Shown here piece after piece: positions 33,153-45,491 of a stretch of 64,000 nt of DNA. A program made the translations under genes and the position numbers. Position 1 is the stretch's first letter; every line of letters starts with the position of its first letter. The DNA is taken from positions 149,692,881 through 149,756,880 of the forward strand of contig OZ024928.1 of NCBI GenBank assembly GCA_964017235.1. The letters run 5' to 3'. Below the pieces are notes generated by a model. It did not search any database and had not been told where the DNA came from. It saw only the letters and a program-made list of their open reading frames with translations. This DNA is from Sabellastarte sp. h YS-2021. Lineage: Eukaryota > Annelida > Polychaeta > Sabellida > Sabellidae.

Positions 33153-34115
33153 AAACTAGAAATAGGATGCCCTGTTGATAGTAGGTGTGAATAGAAACAG
33201 GATAGCATAGAAGAACACACATTATCATGTGTAATGTCCACCCCATGAACCTTTTGCCAAAATTGTACAGTAGTCTTACAAGACCCTGTTTCATTTGTAA
33301 AATATATCAATGATGCTTAAATATTTATTAGTGTAGATGTAAATTATTTCAGCTTCATGCCTTTTTGCATTGGTTGGGTTGAAAATTTTGACGAAATCAT
33401 TCTATCTTGCACGGTTAAGAAGATAGAAGCAAATTCCTGTTTTTCTATTTTTGGCAAAAATTTGAAAATTCAAAATGGCCGCCATTTTTGGGAAAAGGAA
33501 AATTTTTTGAAAATTGCAAAGAGTACATTTCTTAGATACCCTAAGGGTCGAAAATTTCAATGAAATAACTCTATTTTGCACGGTTAAGGCCCATTTGTGT
33601 TTCTCCATTTTGGGCAAAAATTTGAAAATTCAAAATGGCCGCCATATGTGGGGAGGGAAAATTTTTTGAAAATTGCAAAGATTACATTCCTTAGATACCC
33701 TGTGGGTCGAAAATTTCGACGAAATCGCTCTATCTCGCACGGTTAAGGAGATAGAAGCAAATTTGCCTTTTTCAGTATTCAAAATAGCCAATTACTCATT
33801 TATTTAATTAATTACTCACTGATCTATGAAGCAATTCCCCCCAAAAGCAATCCCATACAAGCTATTAACCCAATGAACCTCCATACCAAATTTCAGAAAG
33901 CTAGGCTTAATAGCATTCCTTAAAATGTCTGGAAACCAAAGAGATACTCAAAAGTAGCAAAGTAGCTATTACTCAGTTAGCTATAGACCTATCATCACCA
34001 AAAGCAATCCCATACAAGCTATTAACCCAATAAACCTGCATGCCAAATTTGGTAAAGATAGGATAAGAACTGTTGCCTAAAATGTCTGGAAACCAAGTGG
34101 GACGCCGGACGGCGG
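33153..34115 (-). mobile_element. G-type Helitron2-like element G2 (right end unclear)
   Basis: Starts with CTAGAAATAGGATGCCCTGT, almost the same as G1 at 48688. The body (AACACACATTATCATGTGTA, ACAAGACCCTGTTTC) and the following array with CAAAATGGCCGCC and TCTATCTCGCACGGTTAAGG also agree with G1. I could not find a matching right-terminal hairpin. Confidence 0.55.
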
Positions 34116-35035
34116 AAAAAGCAAAAATAATTAAATACTATAAATGGTGTACAAGGGTGAGAAAACATTACTCTTGTGCATTTTAATTGAATTGTTTCAC
34201 TTTTTAGGTGAATTTATGAAGTCGAGATATGTCTGTAGTACTCATCAGCCAAAGTGGGCGATATTGACAGTAGTTTCGGGTACTCGGGTATGTGATTTCG
34301 GATTCGGGTAAATATTCAGGGTTCGGGTACCCGGATATCCGTTGAGATCACTGATTTTTTTAACAACCGTAAGGTATCTTGTCAATTTAGGCGGAAGCCT
34401 ATTATTATTAAATAACAGTTTCTCTAACAATGATAGTTATCTTCCGCTGAAACTTAAGAAAAAATGGTAGTGTGACCTTGAAACAGATTTCCATGCCCAA
34501 ACACCAATATAAGAGATATATGGCTGTTTTAGTAAGATGACCCCACTTGACCATGAAGAAGGGGTCAAATATCAAATCTGGAGCTTGCAAGATTTGCAAG
34601 CCATAAAGGGAGATACAAGGCATGTTTGATATGCATCAATAGATGTGACATGGCCCCCATTTTGTTTTCAAAACATCGCCAAAATAACTCTCAGGCAAGC
34701 TTTCCTAGCCATTACATTTTGTGAAAAATCTAATAAAGCTAGTTGCAATATTTTTATTATTTTTAAACAAAACTGCTATGGCAGCCATTTGTTTTGTTTT
34801 TTGTTTTTTTAAAAATGAGGACATTTCTTAAACATGATTTCATAGCTATAAACATTCTGTACAAATTTGAAGATATCACACATGCATGCACTTACACACA
34901 CACATGGAAGCAGTTTCATATTCTACCAGCCCCAGCCTTTGGCCAGTGGGAGATAACATTAGTTTAATAGTGCCGCTTTTTAATGATGAAGTCTAAGACC
35001 AAAGAGTATTTCAAGCATTGCCAACTTTCCATTAA
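34116..35035. other. Intronic sequence with degenerate repeats
   Basis: Holds a short run of GGTACTCGGGTA-like text (34270-34340), and text near 34655 similar to 60280 and 63560 (CATTTTGTTTTCAAAA). No gene recognised. Confidence 0.35.
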
Positions 35036-35450
35036 CAGGGTTCCCCCAGACTTTTGATAACTGGATTCAGGGTCTTTTCAAGGATTTTCAAGGTCAACAA
35101 AAATTCTCAAGGATATATTTTAAGGCACAGCCTCCTTTACCTCCCTTTCTAGCACTTCGTTCCCCCTGCAAAATTCTTTATTGTCACATGATTTTAACAT
35201 TTTTAAACTCATTACAACAGTGCTAGTTAACACATCTAATATTATTTTAACAAATTTTGTTCAGACTAGATCATACTTGCTTTGCGGAGTCTGCCATAGT
35301 CGTAAAACTAAATGATGCAGATGCAGAAGTTGAGCAATAACAAATTCAAGGTCTTTTCAAGGATTTTCAATTTTGGCCAAATTCTAGGACTTTCAAGGTC
35401 TTGAAAATGAAGCAATTTTTTCAAGGATTTTCAAAGATGTGGGAACCCTG
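35036..35450. mobile_element. Probable hAT-like MITE
   Basis: Imperfect terminal inverted repeats CAGGGTTCCCCCAGACTTT and AAAGATGTGGGAACCCTG; interior with repeated TTCAAGGATTTTCAAGG. No convincing target duplication is visible, so the superfamily is tentative. Confidence 0.6.
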
Positions 35451-35705
35451 ATGGAGACACCGGTTGCCAGATACTCTCCAAAATCTAATCAGCTGTAGAT
35501 CCTCTTAGGGTAAACATATCTTGAAAATTTGGTCAATATCCATGCATAGGTTTAGGCTGTGAAACTAGCTTTATGCCTGCCACCACCGTCCAGACGATAC
35601 AGGCGACTATAACCCCAGCCTTTATGGACTGGTGTTAAAAAATGTAGTAAACCCCAAAGTTTATAAATTCTAGTTCCACACCTATTTATGAAATCCAACA
35701 AACAA

Positions 35706-36216
35706 CAAGAGGGTCAGAAATGCCCCGAAAGGCAGGTTGTGCAGGCAGCAATAAGGTTAGCGACGGCTGTAATTAAATTTAGAAACAAGGAAAGAAATGT
35801 TAGGTCACCCAGTTAAGGTAAATGTGTTAGACGTGCTAAGAAATGTAAAACTTTTAATCTATGTTACATAATTGTATCTATGCTATAAACAAACAACTAG
35901 ACGGAATTACACCAATTTCGAAAGCAAAATCTCCCTGTCAAGTTTGAATTCGATTGGACAAAGCGTTTTTGAGTTAAAGAGTCCGGAAATGGAAATGTTG
36001 ACGGACAAACGGACAAAAAAAAGGACAAATGAACGGACGGAATTACACCAACTTTGAAAGGAACCTATGTATGATGTTCATCTACCTCCTGTCAAGTTTG
36101 AATTCGATTGGACAAATCGCTTTCGAGTTAGAGTCTAGAAACGAAAATGTGGACGGACAGACAGACATCGGACACATCAATCTAATAGGCGGGTTGGTTA
36201 CATGCAACCCGCCTAA
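35706..36216 (-). mobile_element. Compact Helitron2-like element H1
   Basis: Left end CAAGAGGGTCAG with a short TGCC/GGCA stem, then the subterminal repeat AGGCAGGTTG (35730-35739). Right end: a perfect 10 bp stem with arms AGGCGGGTTG (36187-36196) and CAACCCGCCT (36205-36214), ending in AA. Between them lie two tandem units of about 140 bp containing AAGTTTGAATTCGATTGGAC. At about 510 bp it is the smallest complete example of the plan in the window. Confidence 0.72.
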
Positions 36217-36396
36217 CAAAAAAATCTTTTAGCCCATTGATCAATTAATTTAAAATTTTTAATTAGTAATATATTAAGAACTGATATTTAAACTTCAACC
36301 ATTTAAAGTATATCCGAATTTACTCAATATTTAGGAAGGTACGGCATTGGAAAAGGAACAAATGGCCAGATACACTTGGGTTTGTTCTTGATATAC

Positions 36397-36513
36397 CTTC
36401 TCCTCTTCCTGGGTTTATCTTCAACTAGCCTTATTCGTCTCCCACTAAGGTCAGTGTCATCCAACTTTTCTATTGCCTTCATCATGTCAGTGTACGTAGA
36501 AAACTCCACTACC
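36397..36513 (-). CDS. SRSF4/5/6-like: SR-protein gene, exon for C-terminal half of RRM2
   Basis: Acceptor TTTCAG before 36513, donor GTATAT after 36397. Encodes [34 protein letters not shown] and the basic KRRR that opens the RS domain. In SRSF4/5/6 the same place reads VVEF..Y.D...AI.KL followed by GR.IRL.E. RRM2 is the atypical RNA-binding fold of SR proteins. Confidence 0.95.
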
Positions 36514-36701
36514 CTGAAAAATATATCAGCTTTCAGTGTTATGCCGTAAACTCTCGTTGTAGGAGTCAAAACATATTTTACAGGGTCAAAAAATAAGGCA
36601 CTTTTGATTAAATAACATAAAAATTGTTATTGTTTTATGCATAGGTAAAATAAGTTTTCAAAATGATTACAAAACATAAACACCTTGCTGACACTCTCCA
36701 T

Positions 36702-37643
36702 TAGGGATAGGTTGGTAGGCCCAGTTTCACTGAAATACGATAATGAGATTTTACAACTGCCACTTCACTTTTCAACACATATAATGGAATCAAGAACTAA
36801 TATTAGAAACGTACCCAAAAGAAATTACAAGCTTTTATCCCATATTTTTGTGCATTTTTCAGACTTTTTATAGTGATTATATCCGGAACCACCATGTTTT
36901 GGTGGTTACGACACTTCATAATAGTGCTGGGAGATCGCCATGATATTACGTGTCGATGTTTGTATCGGAAATTCGTGAACAAACTTCGAACATTTCCGAT
37001 CATGGAGTCAAAAGTGTAAACCAGACAGAAAAATCAAATATTAAATAACAACAAGCAAAATACACACAAATTATCACAAATATAACAAAAATATAACCTA
37101 AAAGCCATTCACAGACGTCTCCCTCACAAACAGACCATGCTGGATGTATCTTCACTTGTGATTGGCTCATCTTATGATTACCTTCACAACAATGGGAAAA
37201 CCCCAAAGTGTTTCTATTTACGTTATTTTTATTGCATTCACAGCTAGTTTTGACATTTTAACTGATAAATATTTCAAATTTTTACAAAATATTGTTCCAG
37301 TTAGTGTTTTATTGTGACCAAAAGGCTACAAAGAAATGAGTTTAGCAAATATCGGTTGTACTTAAAGTTTACCGGTCATTGATCGGCAATGAGCCAGCGA
37401 GCGATAATACCGAAGTTTGCAAACATCGTCCCAGCACTACTTCATAACCTTAATCACGCCTGTCAACATATATAATGAAGGCAAACTTAAAATATTGAAA
37501 GCATTTGGGGACTTTTATTGCAATGTCGTTAACAGGAAACTTCCATATTTAATTGGGATGTACTAATACGCAGTCCAGGAATCGGAACAGTTTTGCATTG
37601 GCAACGTCCCAATGTTCACATTTTCGGTACTAACCCATCCCTA
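36702..37643. mobile_element. hAT-like MITE (outer) of the AACCCATCCCTA family
   Basis: Ends TAGGGATAGGTTGGTA and TACTAACCCATCCCTA; flanks CTCTCCAT and GTCTCAAT match at six of eight positions. It is interrupted by another MITE at 36922-37439. A related copy, split by DIRS-2, spans 41064-47764. Confidence 0.8.
36922..37439. mobile_element. hAT-type MITE nested in the previous one
   Basis: Ends TAGTGCTGGGAGATCG and AACATCGTCCCAGCACTA; perfect 8 bp target duplication CTTCATAA (36914-36921, 37440-37447). Confidence 0.92.
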
Positions 37644-38640
37644 GTCTCAATGTTAATGAAATTTTGCAGATAATCGATTGTGTTATTGTTTTGTTAAAGC
37701 CAGGAATATATTCACACCAATTTAAAGGTAAATTATTGTAGGTTCTGTTGCTTTTTGTAAGAGAAGTTTGGTTGTATATTGGCCAAGTTATTAAAACTTA
37801 TTATGTATATGAGAGGGCAGGAATAGATGAAAAAAAAAGTTGAATTTTAACGTTTTTATTTCACAAGCCTTGTTTTAATACCTTTGTGAGGAGATTGTGT
37901 TTTTATGAGCAAAATACATTAAAAAATATTTGCCAAACATAAACACCAGCTGACCTCTATCCATTACTGGAATTTGGGTGAAAATCGGTTATGTTGCTTT
38001 ATTTTAGTTATACACATAATATTCAAACTACTGTAAAGACAATTTATTACACTTTCATTGCTTTTTTTTTTTTTTTTTTGGAAGAGAATCTATTGAGTAG
38101 TTTCTGAGGTACAGTCACTTTTGTTTCATCCCCTGTCTGACTCACCAAAGAAAGCAGTCAAAGATTTTGTACTTGCTTCACAAGCGCACTCGCATTTAAA
38201 CATGACGGTGGCAAGATAATTCTGCTTAAATTTCTCTATATTTCTTAGCAATAATATAGCTTATTTTATTATTTGTCCTCTACACTCTCTCAATAAAAAT
38301 ACTGCAGCATTGCTGATGCATAGTGTGATTTATAGTGCATTTCTAGTTTACCACTTAACCGACACAGACACACCCCTCGGCAGAACACCAAGCTTTGTAG
38401 AACATGCAAAGGATTTCTATAAAGGACTTTTATAAACTTGACATATATAAAATTATTTTTAAAATGTCAATATCCAAATTTTATATCAGCATAACTAAAA
38501 TGGTGAAATCTATAAATACTTCAGAATTTGAAGTAAGAAATCCAATACTCAAATTCAGCTTGTGTAAAAAGAACTAGTCTAACACAATAGTGCTATTTTA
38601 CAAGTAATGCACAAACCACAAAAGCTAATCAATTTCTCAC
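37644..38640. other. Intron sequence, no feature recognised
   Basis: AT-rich, with a run of about 17 T at 38064-38081. No repeat end or open frame of interest. Confidence 0.35.
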
Positions 38641-38714
38641 CCTTCATTCTTATGCTGCTTGTGAGCATCTGCATAAGTGATTTCACCAGCCTGTCGCATG
38701 TAGTCTTTCAGGTC
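38641..38714 (-). CDS. SRSF4/5/6-like: SR-protein gene, exon for the middle of RRM2
   Basis: Acceptor TTTCAG before 38714, donor GTGAG after 38641. Encodes [19 protein letters not shown] and QHKNEG. With the last residues of the previous exon it forms SWQDLKD, the invariant heptapeptide of the second RRM of SR proteins, used for RNA contact and SRPK docking. Confidence 0.95.
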
Positions 38715-39131
38715 CTGAAATGACAAGTTATATGATAAAATCTAATCTGCCTATTTTAATCTATTATTGCCCTTTTTTCAATAATAAAAACTGGTCACTC
38801 TTACCTTCCCCAAACTACTGCCTTCCTCATATCTTCCAAATACCAACTTCTTTTATTTTGTACAGCAATAAAGCTTTTGCCATTTTCTCACCTTTATCGA
38901 AGACAACTGCAATCAACAGTTCTAATGACAACAGACAATGTTGGTTTCCTGGGTTTGACTAGATATCCTGATACCAAAAGAGTTAAATCTTACCTGTAAG
39001 GTTCTACAATTTTCTTTAAACCTTAAAAAATTGAAACTTTTACTCAAGAACACAATACCCAAAATGACGCATTTACTTTTGTATCCTTGAATTTTTGGTA
39101 TACAGAAACAATATCATCCCTCCACCGAAGT
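38715..39131. other. Intron sequence, no feature recognised
   Basis: Unique-looking AT-rich sequence between the RRM2 exon and a MITE. Confidence 0.3.
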
Positions 39132-39139
39132 GATATTTG

Positions 39140-39520
39140 TAGGGCTGTTACGGTAGCAATTTTTTCCTTCCGGTTTCCCCGTTTTTACTTTCCGTTCGGT
39201 TACTGTCTCTTATTTAACAAAACATGAGAACCAAATACTTTCCATACTGTAAAACAGGAATTCTCACATGACACAAATACGTCCTCAATTATGATTGTCT
39301 AAACAACAAAATATATGGTTACTCCAAATTATTGCTCATTATGGTTGTGGTATTACAGTAAAAAGCAAATAAAAGTGGATTATGACACTTATTTTGTGTG
39401 TAAGGTTTGTAAAGTTTTGTTACATTGAAGTATAAGCAGAAACCGGTAGCTGAACTTTAAGGCGGTTTGCAATAATTTATTTACCTTAAAAACGATACCG
39501 GTACTACCGCAACACCCCTA
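39140..39520. mobile_element. hAT-type MITE with 8 bp target duplication
   Basis: Ends TAGGGCTGTTACGGTA and TACCGCAACACCCCTA; target duplication GATATTTG at 39132-39139 and 39521-39528. Confidence 0.92.
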
Positions 39521-39528
39521 GATATTTG

Positions 39529-40920
<1,392 letters not shown>

Positions 40921-41202
40921 TCAGAACACAACAAAGATATAGCCTTACAAACTGCTTACTGCCTCTTATTATGAAAGTGAGGCGCATTGTTGTTTCTGAT
41001 GCTTTAAAAGGAAAGTTAATGCCTTAAAGATATTTTCATGTTAGACTGAAGCTAAAATTAAAATAAGGATGGGTTGAGTAGGCCCAGTGTCTTGGATCGA
41101 GAGCATTTTACTGAAATACTGTGATGAGATTTTACAGATAATGGAACACATGATGGAAGGAAGAGTTAAAAAATTAAAAACATACCCAAAATCTTAAGAA
41201 AT

Positions 41203-41484
41203 TGGAAAATTTAACAAGTAAAATAAATTTTTTTAAGTTAATACCTTACCTAGTGAACAAATGCATTTGCCCGGCGTGGTGCCTGGCTGGGTAGTATCAT
41301 GTTCACTCGCCAGGTGGCCGTGTTGACCCAAGCTCTCACTAGCTGGAGCAACATATGTCCACTTTTGTTCCTTACTCTTAGTATGTCCTCTGTTGAGCTG
41401 TATATTGCAGGGAAGGTAGGGTGGGAATTCCTATGTCCACTAGGTAAGGTATTAACTTATAAAATTTAATTATTAAATTTTCCA
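41203..41484. repeat. Palindrome-ended module at the DIRS-2 3' terminus
   Basis: Bounded by imperfect inverted arms with TGGAAAATTTAA and AAGTTAATACCTTACCTAG; it abuts the DIRS-2 ITR at 41485. Same position and design as the module at 1942-2245, although the sequence is different. Confidence 0.72.
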
Positions 41485-41802
41485 TCTTATTGTGTTAATA
41501 CATCTTACATAGTGGACAAATGCAAAATAACTACCCTATGGATGGAGGATATCTCACAAAGGGACTAATGTAAGAACTGCCTTTAGAGTACAAGGCTTAC
41601 CAATTCAGCCAGTGCCGGACTGTGTGTCCCCCTGCCCCTCTTTTTTACCACTTGACCCGAAGGGAGGAAAACCAAGTTCAATCCCGAGGATACCCAAGGG
41701 AGGTGAACAGGAAAGAAGGCCTTCTCCTGCCTGCTAATTTTGTTCATGGCAGTACAAAAAGCAGGGGCGGATCCAGCTTTTATGTAAGGTGGGGGTTCAC
41801 AT

Positions 41803-44055
41803 TGAAGTAAGTAAGTAAGTAAGAAACACTTATATAGCGCCGAATTTGATGTAAACATCCTCTAAGGCGCTGATGTGCAAAAAGGGATAGTCCAGTTCCA
41901 GAAAGATGTCAGTTTCCATATTTGCGTCCGGTTGGGGAGATAGGCTATGGTGGAGGATAAGCCAATCTAAAAAGGTATGTTTTCAACTGTTTCCTGAAAC
42001 CAGAAATGCTTTCTATGGTTCTGATGGCTTGAGGAAGCTTGTTCCACACTGTGGGAGCCCCTGCTATGAAACTGCGTAGTCCTGAGCGTTTATTTGGTTT
42101 AGATGAGGAAATTGAGGCGATTGCCCCGTGTGAGATCACTCCGCCTAATTAGAGCGGAGAGATATGGAGGTTGGCTCAAATGTATTGCTTTATAAATGAG
42201 GAGATTATATTTGAACAGTATACGGTAATGAACGGGGAGCCAGTGTAGTTTGTGCAGGAAGGGTGTAACATGACAGTATTTATTTAGCTTGCACACCGTC
42301 CGACATAAGGCATTTTGAATTCTCTGTAGTCTGCTAGTATATGCCTTTTTTGTGTTGTAAAGCAGTGAGTTACAGTAATCCAGACGACTGCTTACCAAGG
42401 CTTTTGCCACCTTTACAGCTGTTTCATGATTTAAGTACCTGCGGACCCTTCGTAGTTCCCGGAGATGGTAGTAACTTATGCAACATAGATTAGCCACGTG
42501 TCTTTGCATTGAATTTTCAGCATCCAGGATGACACCAAGGTTTTTTACTGATTCAGCTGGTTCCATGGTGTTGCCAAGCAAACTCACTGGGAAAGATGAC
42601 TTCAGGGAACTTCTAATTTGATCATCACCAATCACTATGAATTCTGTCTTGTCAGGATTTAATTTAAGCTTATTATTTCCCATCCAAGCCTGGACCGCCT
42701 CAAGGCAATTTGTTAATTCAGTGATACTGGAATCGAAGTTCCTAGAGTCGAGTTCCAAGTAAATTTGTGTGTCATCTGCATATAAGTGGTGGGTGACATT
42801 GAATTTAGATATGACTGAACTGAGAGGGGTTGTGTATAGGGTAAAAAGGAGTGGCCCTAGAACTGAGCCCTGGGGAACCCCGTAAGGGAGTTGAAAAGCA
42901 TCTGAAAGATGTCCATCTATTTTGATGCGCTGTTTGCGTGAGTGGAGGTATGACTGGACCCACTTAAGCACTACCCCATCAATGCCATACCAGTGCTGAA
43001 GGCAGTTGAATAGGATTGAGTGGTCTATTGTATCGAAAGCTGCAGATAAGTCCAAAAGGACTAATCCAACAGCTGCACCCTTGTCCATTGATGTGGCAAT
43101 GTCATTTTGTATTTTGAGCAACGCCGTTTCAGTTGAGTGAAAAGCTCTATATGCGGACTGGTTTTCGTTAGATATACCCTCGTGAGCAATATGCTCATTT
43201 ATCTGCTTAGCCACAGCTTTCTCTGTGAGTTTGGAGATGTAGCTGAGGTTGGACACTGGTCGATAATTCTTGAGAATATTCTTGTCAAGACCAGCTTTTT
43301 TCAACAAGGGTGTAACATGTGCAGTCTTAAAGCAGGAAGGGAAACTGCCCTCCTGTAGAGAGTAGTTCACAATATTTGTGATAGGAGTCAGGAGCACACT
43401 GATACATTCAAGGACCAATGATGTTGGGATGGGATCCAAGTCACATGATTTATTTGGTGTGGACTTTATGATTTTAAGGACTTCTTCCTCTGACATGGTC
43501 CGGAAAGAGACAAACTTGTTTTTGTAGGAACCTGAGACAGGGGGATCGGCATCAGTAGACAGTAATCCAGATCTTAATTTAGTAATTTTGTCTGCAAAAT
43601 ACCTGCCAAAAGTGTTGACTAGACTGTTCATGGTGGTATAATCTGGAAGTACCATTTTTGGTGATCTATGGAGGACTTTCTTTATGGAATTCCACAAGGC
43701 CTTGGGGTTATCCTCATTTTCCCTAACCATATCACTGTAGTGTTTGGTTTTTGCACATTCCACGAGACGGTTGAAATCGTTCACAGCGGCTCTGTACCTA
43801 CTGCGGTTTATGGCAGAGTTGTCCTTTCGCCACTCCCTTTCGAGTTTGCGCTTACGTCTCTTTGCTGCCAAAATCTCACTGTTGATGAACCCTTTGTTGA
43901 CATGTTGTGGGGTTTTACATTCATGTACAGGTGCATGCTTGTCAAGTATCTTCCCAAGGGTATGAAAGTACTGGTGTGAAAGTAAGCTAGCTGTTTTGTA
44001 AGGAGCCTGGATAAGCTCAGAATTTACAATGTCAGACATAAATTCAGTTTTATTT
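41803..44055 (-). mobile_element. CR1/L2-type LINE, 5'-truncated (LINE-B), 20 bp target duplication
   Basis: Flanked by two identical copies of TGTAAGGTGGGGGTTCACAT (41783-41802 and 44056-44075). The 3' end carries a GTAA microsatellite (on the plus strand GAAGTAAGTAAGTAAGTAAG) after the conserved GCGCTATATAAGTG. The identical duplication suggests a relatively recent insertion. Confidence 0.95.
41945..44039 (-). pseudogene. LINE-B reverse transcriptase, one frameshift near the end
   Basis: A 646-codon frame (44039-42099) with LKNYRPVSNLSYISKLTEKA, SAYRAFHSTETALL, LVLLDLSAAFDTIDH, GVPQGSVLGPLLFTLYT and HHLYADDTQIYLEL, then NLGVILDAENS and SRLDYCNSL. Near 42130 the frame changes and the C-terminal PTVWNKLPQAIRTI block continues to 41945. 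The organisation matches LINE-A but the sequences differ throughout, so this is another lineage of the same CR1/L2 group. The endonuclease is absent through 5' truncation. Confidence 0.88.
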
Positions 44056-44219
44056 TGTAAGGTGGGGGTTCACATCAGACATATTATAACTAAGGGGGTC
44101 GGGGGGCATGCCCCCCTGGAAAAAAAAATTAATTTTTGGTAAAAATAGAGTGCATTTCCTGTAAATTTAACACCACTGTCAAGAAATAATTTTGTACTTT
44201 GGGTTGAACCCCTTTACAT

Positions 44220-44250
44220 TATTTTTCAGGGGGGGGGGGGGGGGGGGGTC
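44220..44250. repeat. Poly-G tract
   Basis: A run of about 19 G at 44230-44248. Possible G-quadruplex or assembly-sensitive site. Confidence 0.8.
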
Positions 44251-44299
44251 ATAGACATCTGGACCAAGATGATACACCTCTGAATTAGTCACATCCTAC

Positions 44300-44976
44300 A
44301 GATAAAATTGAGTGAAGGTGTTGTGAGACTTCCAGTGACAGGCTGGCAGAATATGATCCAAGGAGACTCCTCCCTGGAAGGCTGTGGAAGCTGCAAAGGC
44401 TTTGACATCATGGGCCCGAATCTGATGCAGCTTCAGAGTATCATCACCCAAAAGATAACGTACTGTCTGATCCAAGAAGAAATAGTTGCAGGAACGATAT
44501 CCTTGGCAAAGCTCTTGAATGAGACAAAGACCAAACCCTTGCCATCCCAGAGGTCCTTGGTCTTCTCCAGGTAATAACGCAATATGCCCGCAGGACAGAA
44601 TGTTTGAACCTTAAGTAACCTATCAAGTGTAGGAACCAAAGCTGGAATGATCACTGGAGCTACACAATCTGGTCCATCACTGCCCAGCTGATTCTTACAT
44701 AAAGAAACTGTGTGAAGGATATATAGACATTAGATCAATCCTCTTAGTATCTTGATTCTTCTCTGGAACCATGCATGAACTTCACTCCTTCACTTGCCAG
44801 AACCTAGTTAGGAGGAAGACAGTTTTGAATGTGAGATGCTTAAGAGCTTTTCTGAGAGGTTCAAAATGAAGCTTGGTCAACTGATGAAGTACTAGAGACC
44901 GATTCCAACTGGGGATACCCCTGCACCCTTTAGGTCTGTCCCAATGAAAACATCCAGGAGTCTGTACAAGTTCCAT
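44300..44976 (-). pseudogene. Tyrosine recombinase remnant of DIRS-2
   Basis: Pieces in several frames: HWDRPKGCRGIPSWNRSLVL, LKHLTFKTVFLL, then IIPALVPTLDRLLK, ILRYYLEKTKDL. They align in order with the DIRS-1 recombinase (HRDRPTGIVPKVFLSG, LKHLTLKTAFLL, TIPALTTIVDRHFK, LRYYLDWTKDL). Confidence 0.72.
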
Positions 44977-44989
44977 CTTTACTAATGAT

Positions 44990-45410
44990 TAGTGTTGGGA
45001 ATTGCCTCCAATTTTCTTGGTCGATTATTCGTCCATTTTTCCGAGCGATGATCGACCCATAATCTATTATTTTAATCCATTATTGTTTATTATGTAAGAA
45101 ACACTTTCCGGGATAAAGTATAGGTCAATCTGGTAAGAATAACAGTGTTCCTACATTTAGAATCTACCGAAAGCACCCACTTCCTGTAAATATGGCGGTA
45201 GACATAAACAAACTTGAAATTCAAGACAAAACTGTCAGTTTATTAAGTAAAAATACCTAAAATATTTTTAAAATACATGGATATTGATATAAATCAGGAA
45301 AGGTAAGATATAAGCTTAATAATCGATCATTAGAAAACGTCAGTGACCGACCGCGATTCTACACTGTCACAGACAATTAATCGAGCACACGTCTAATCGT
45401 CCACCCACTA
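44990..45410. mobile_element. hAT-like MITE inside DIRS-2
   Basis: Inverted relative of the MITE at 62635-63046 (GGTCAATCTGGTAAGAATAA and ATTAATCGAGCACA in common). Ends TAGTGTTGGGA and CCACCCACTA; no clear target duplication. Confidence 0.65.
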
Positions 45411-45491
45411 GTATGCAGTTTGTTTAAGGTATCAGGCTGCACACTGGTTTTGAGGTCATCTATATAAGAGTCCCTTCCGAGTAGTATTAAA

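Noticed and set aside
44220-44250. Poly-G run as regulatory element
   Set aside because: Homopolymer at the edge of repeat debris. It could be a sequencing or assembly artefact and there is no context for a function.
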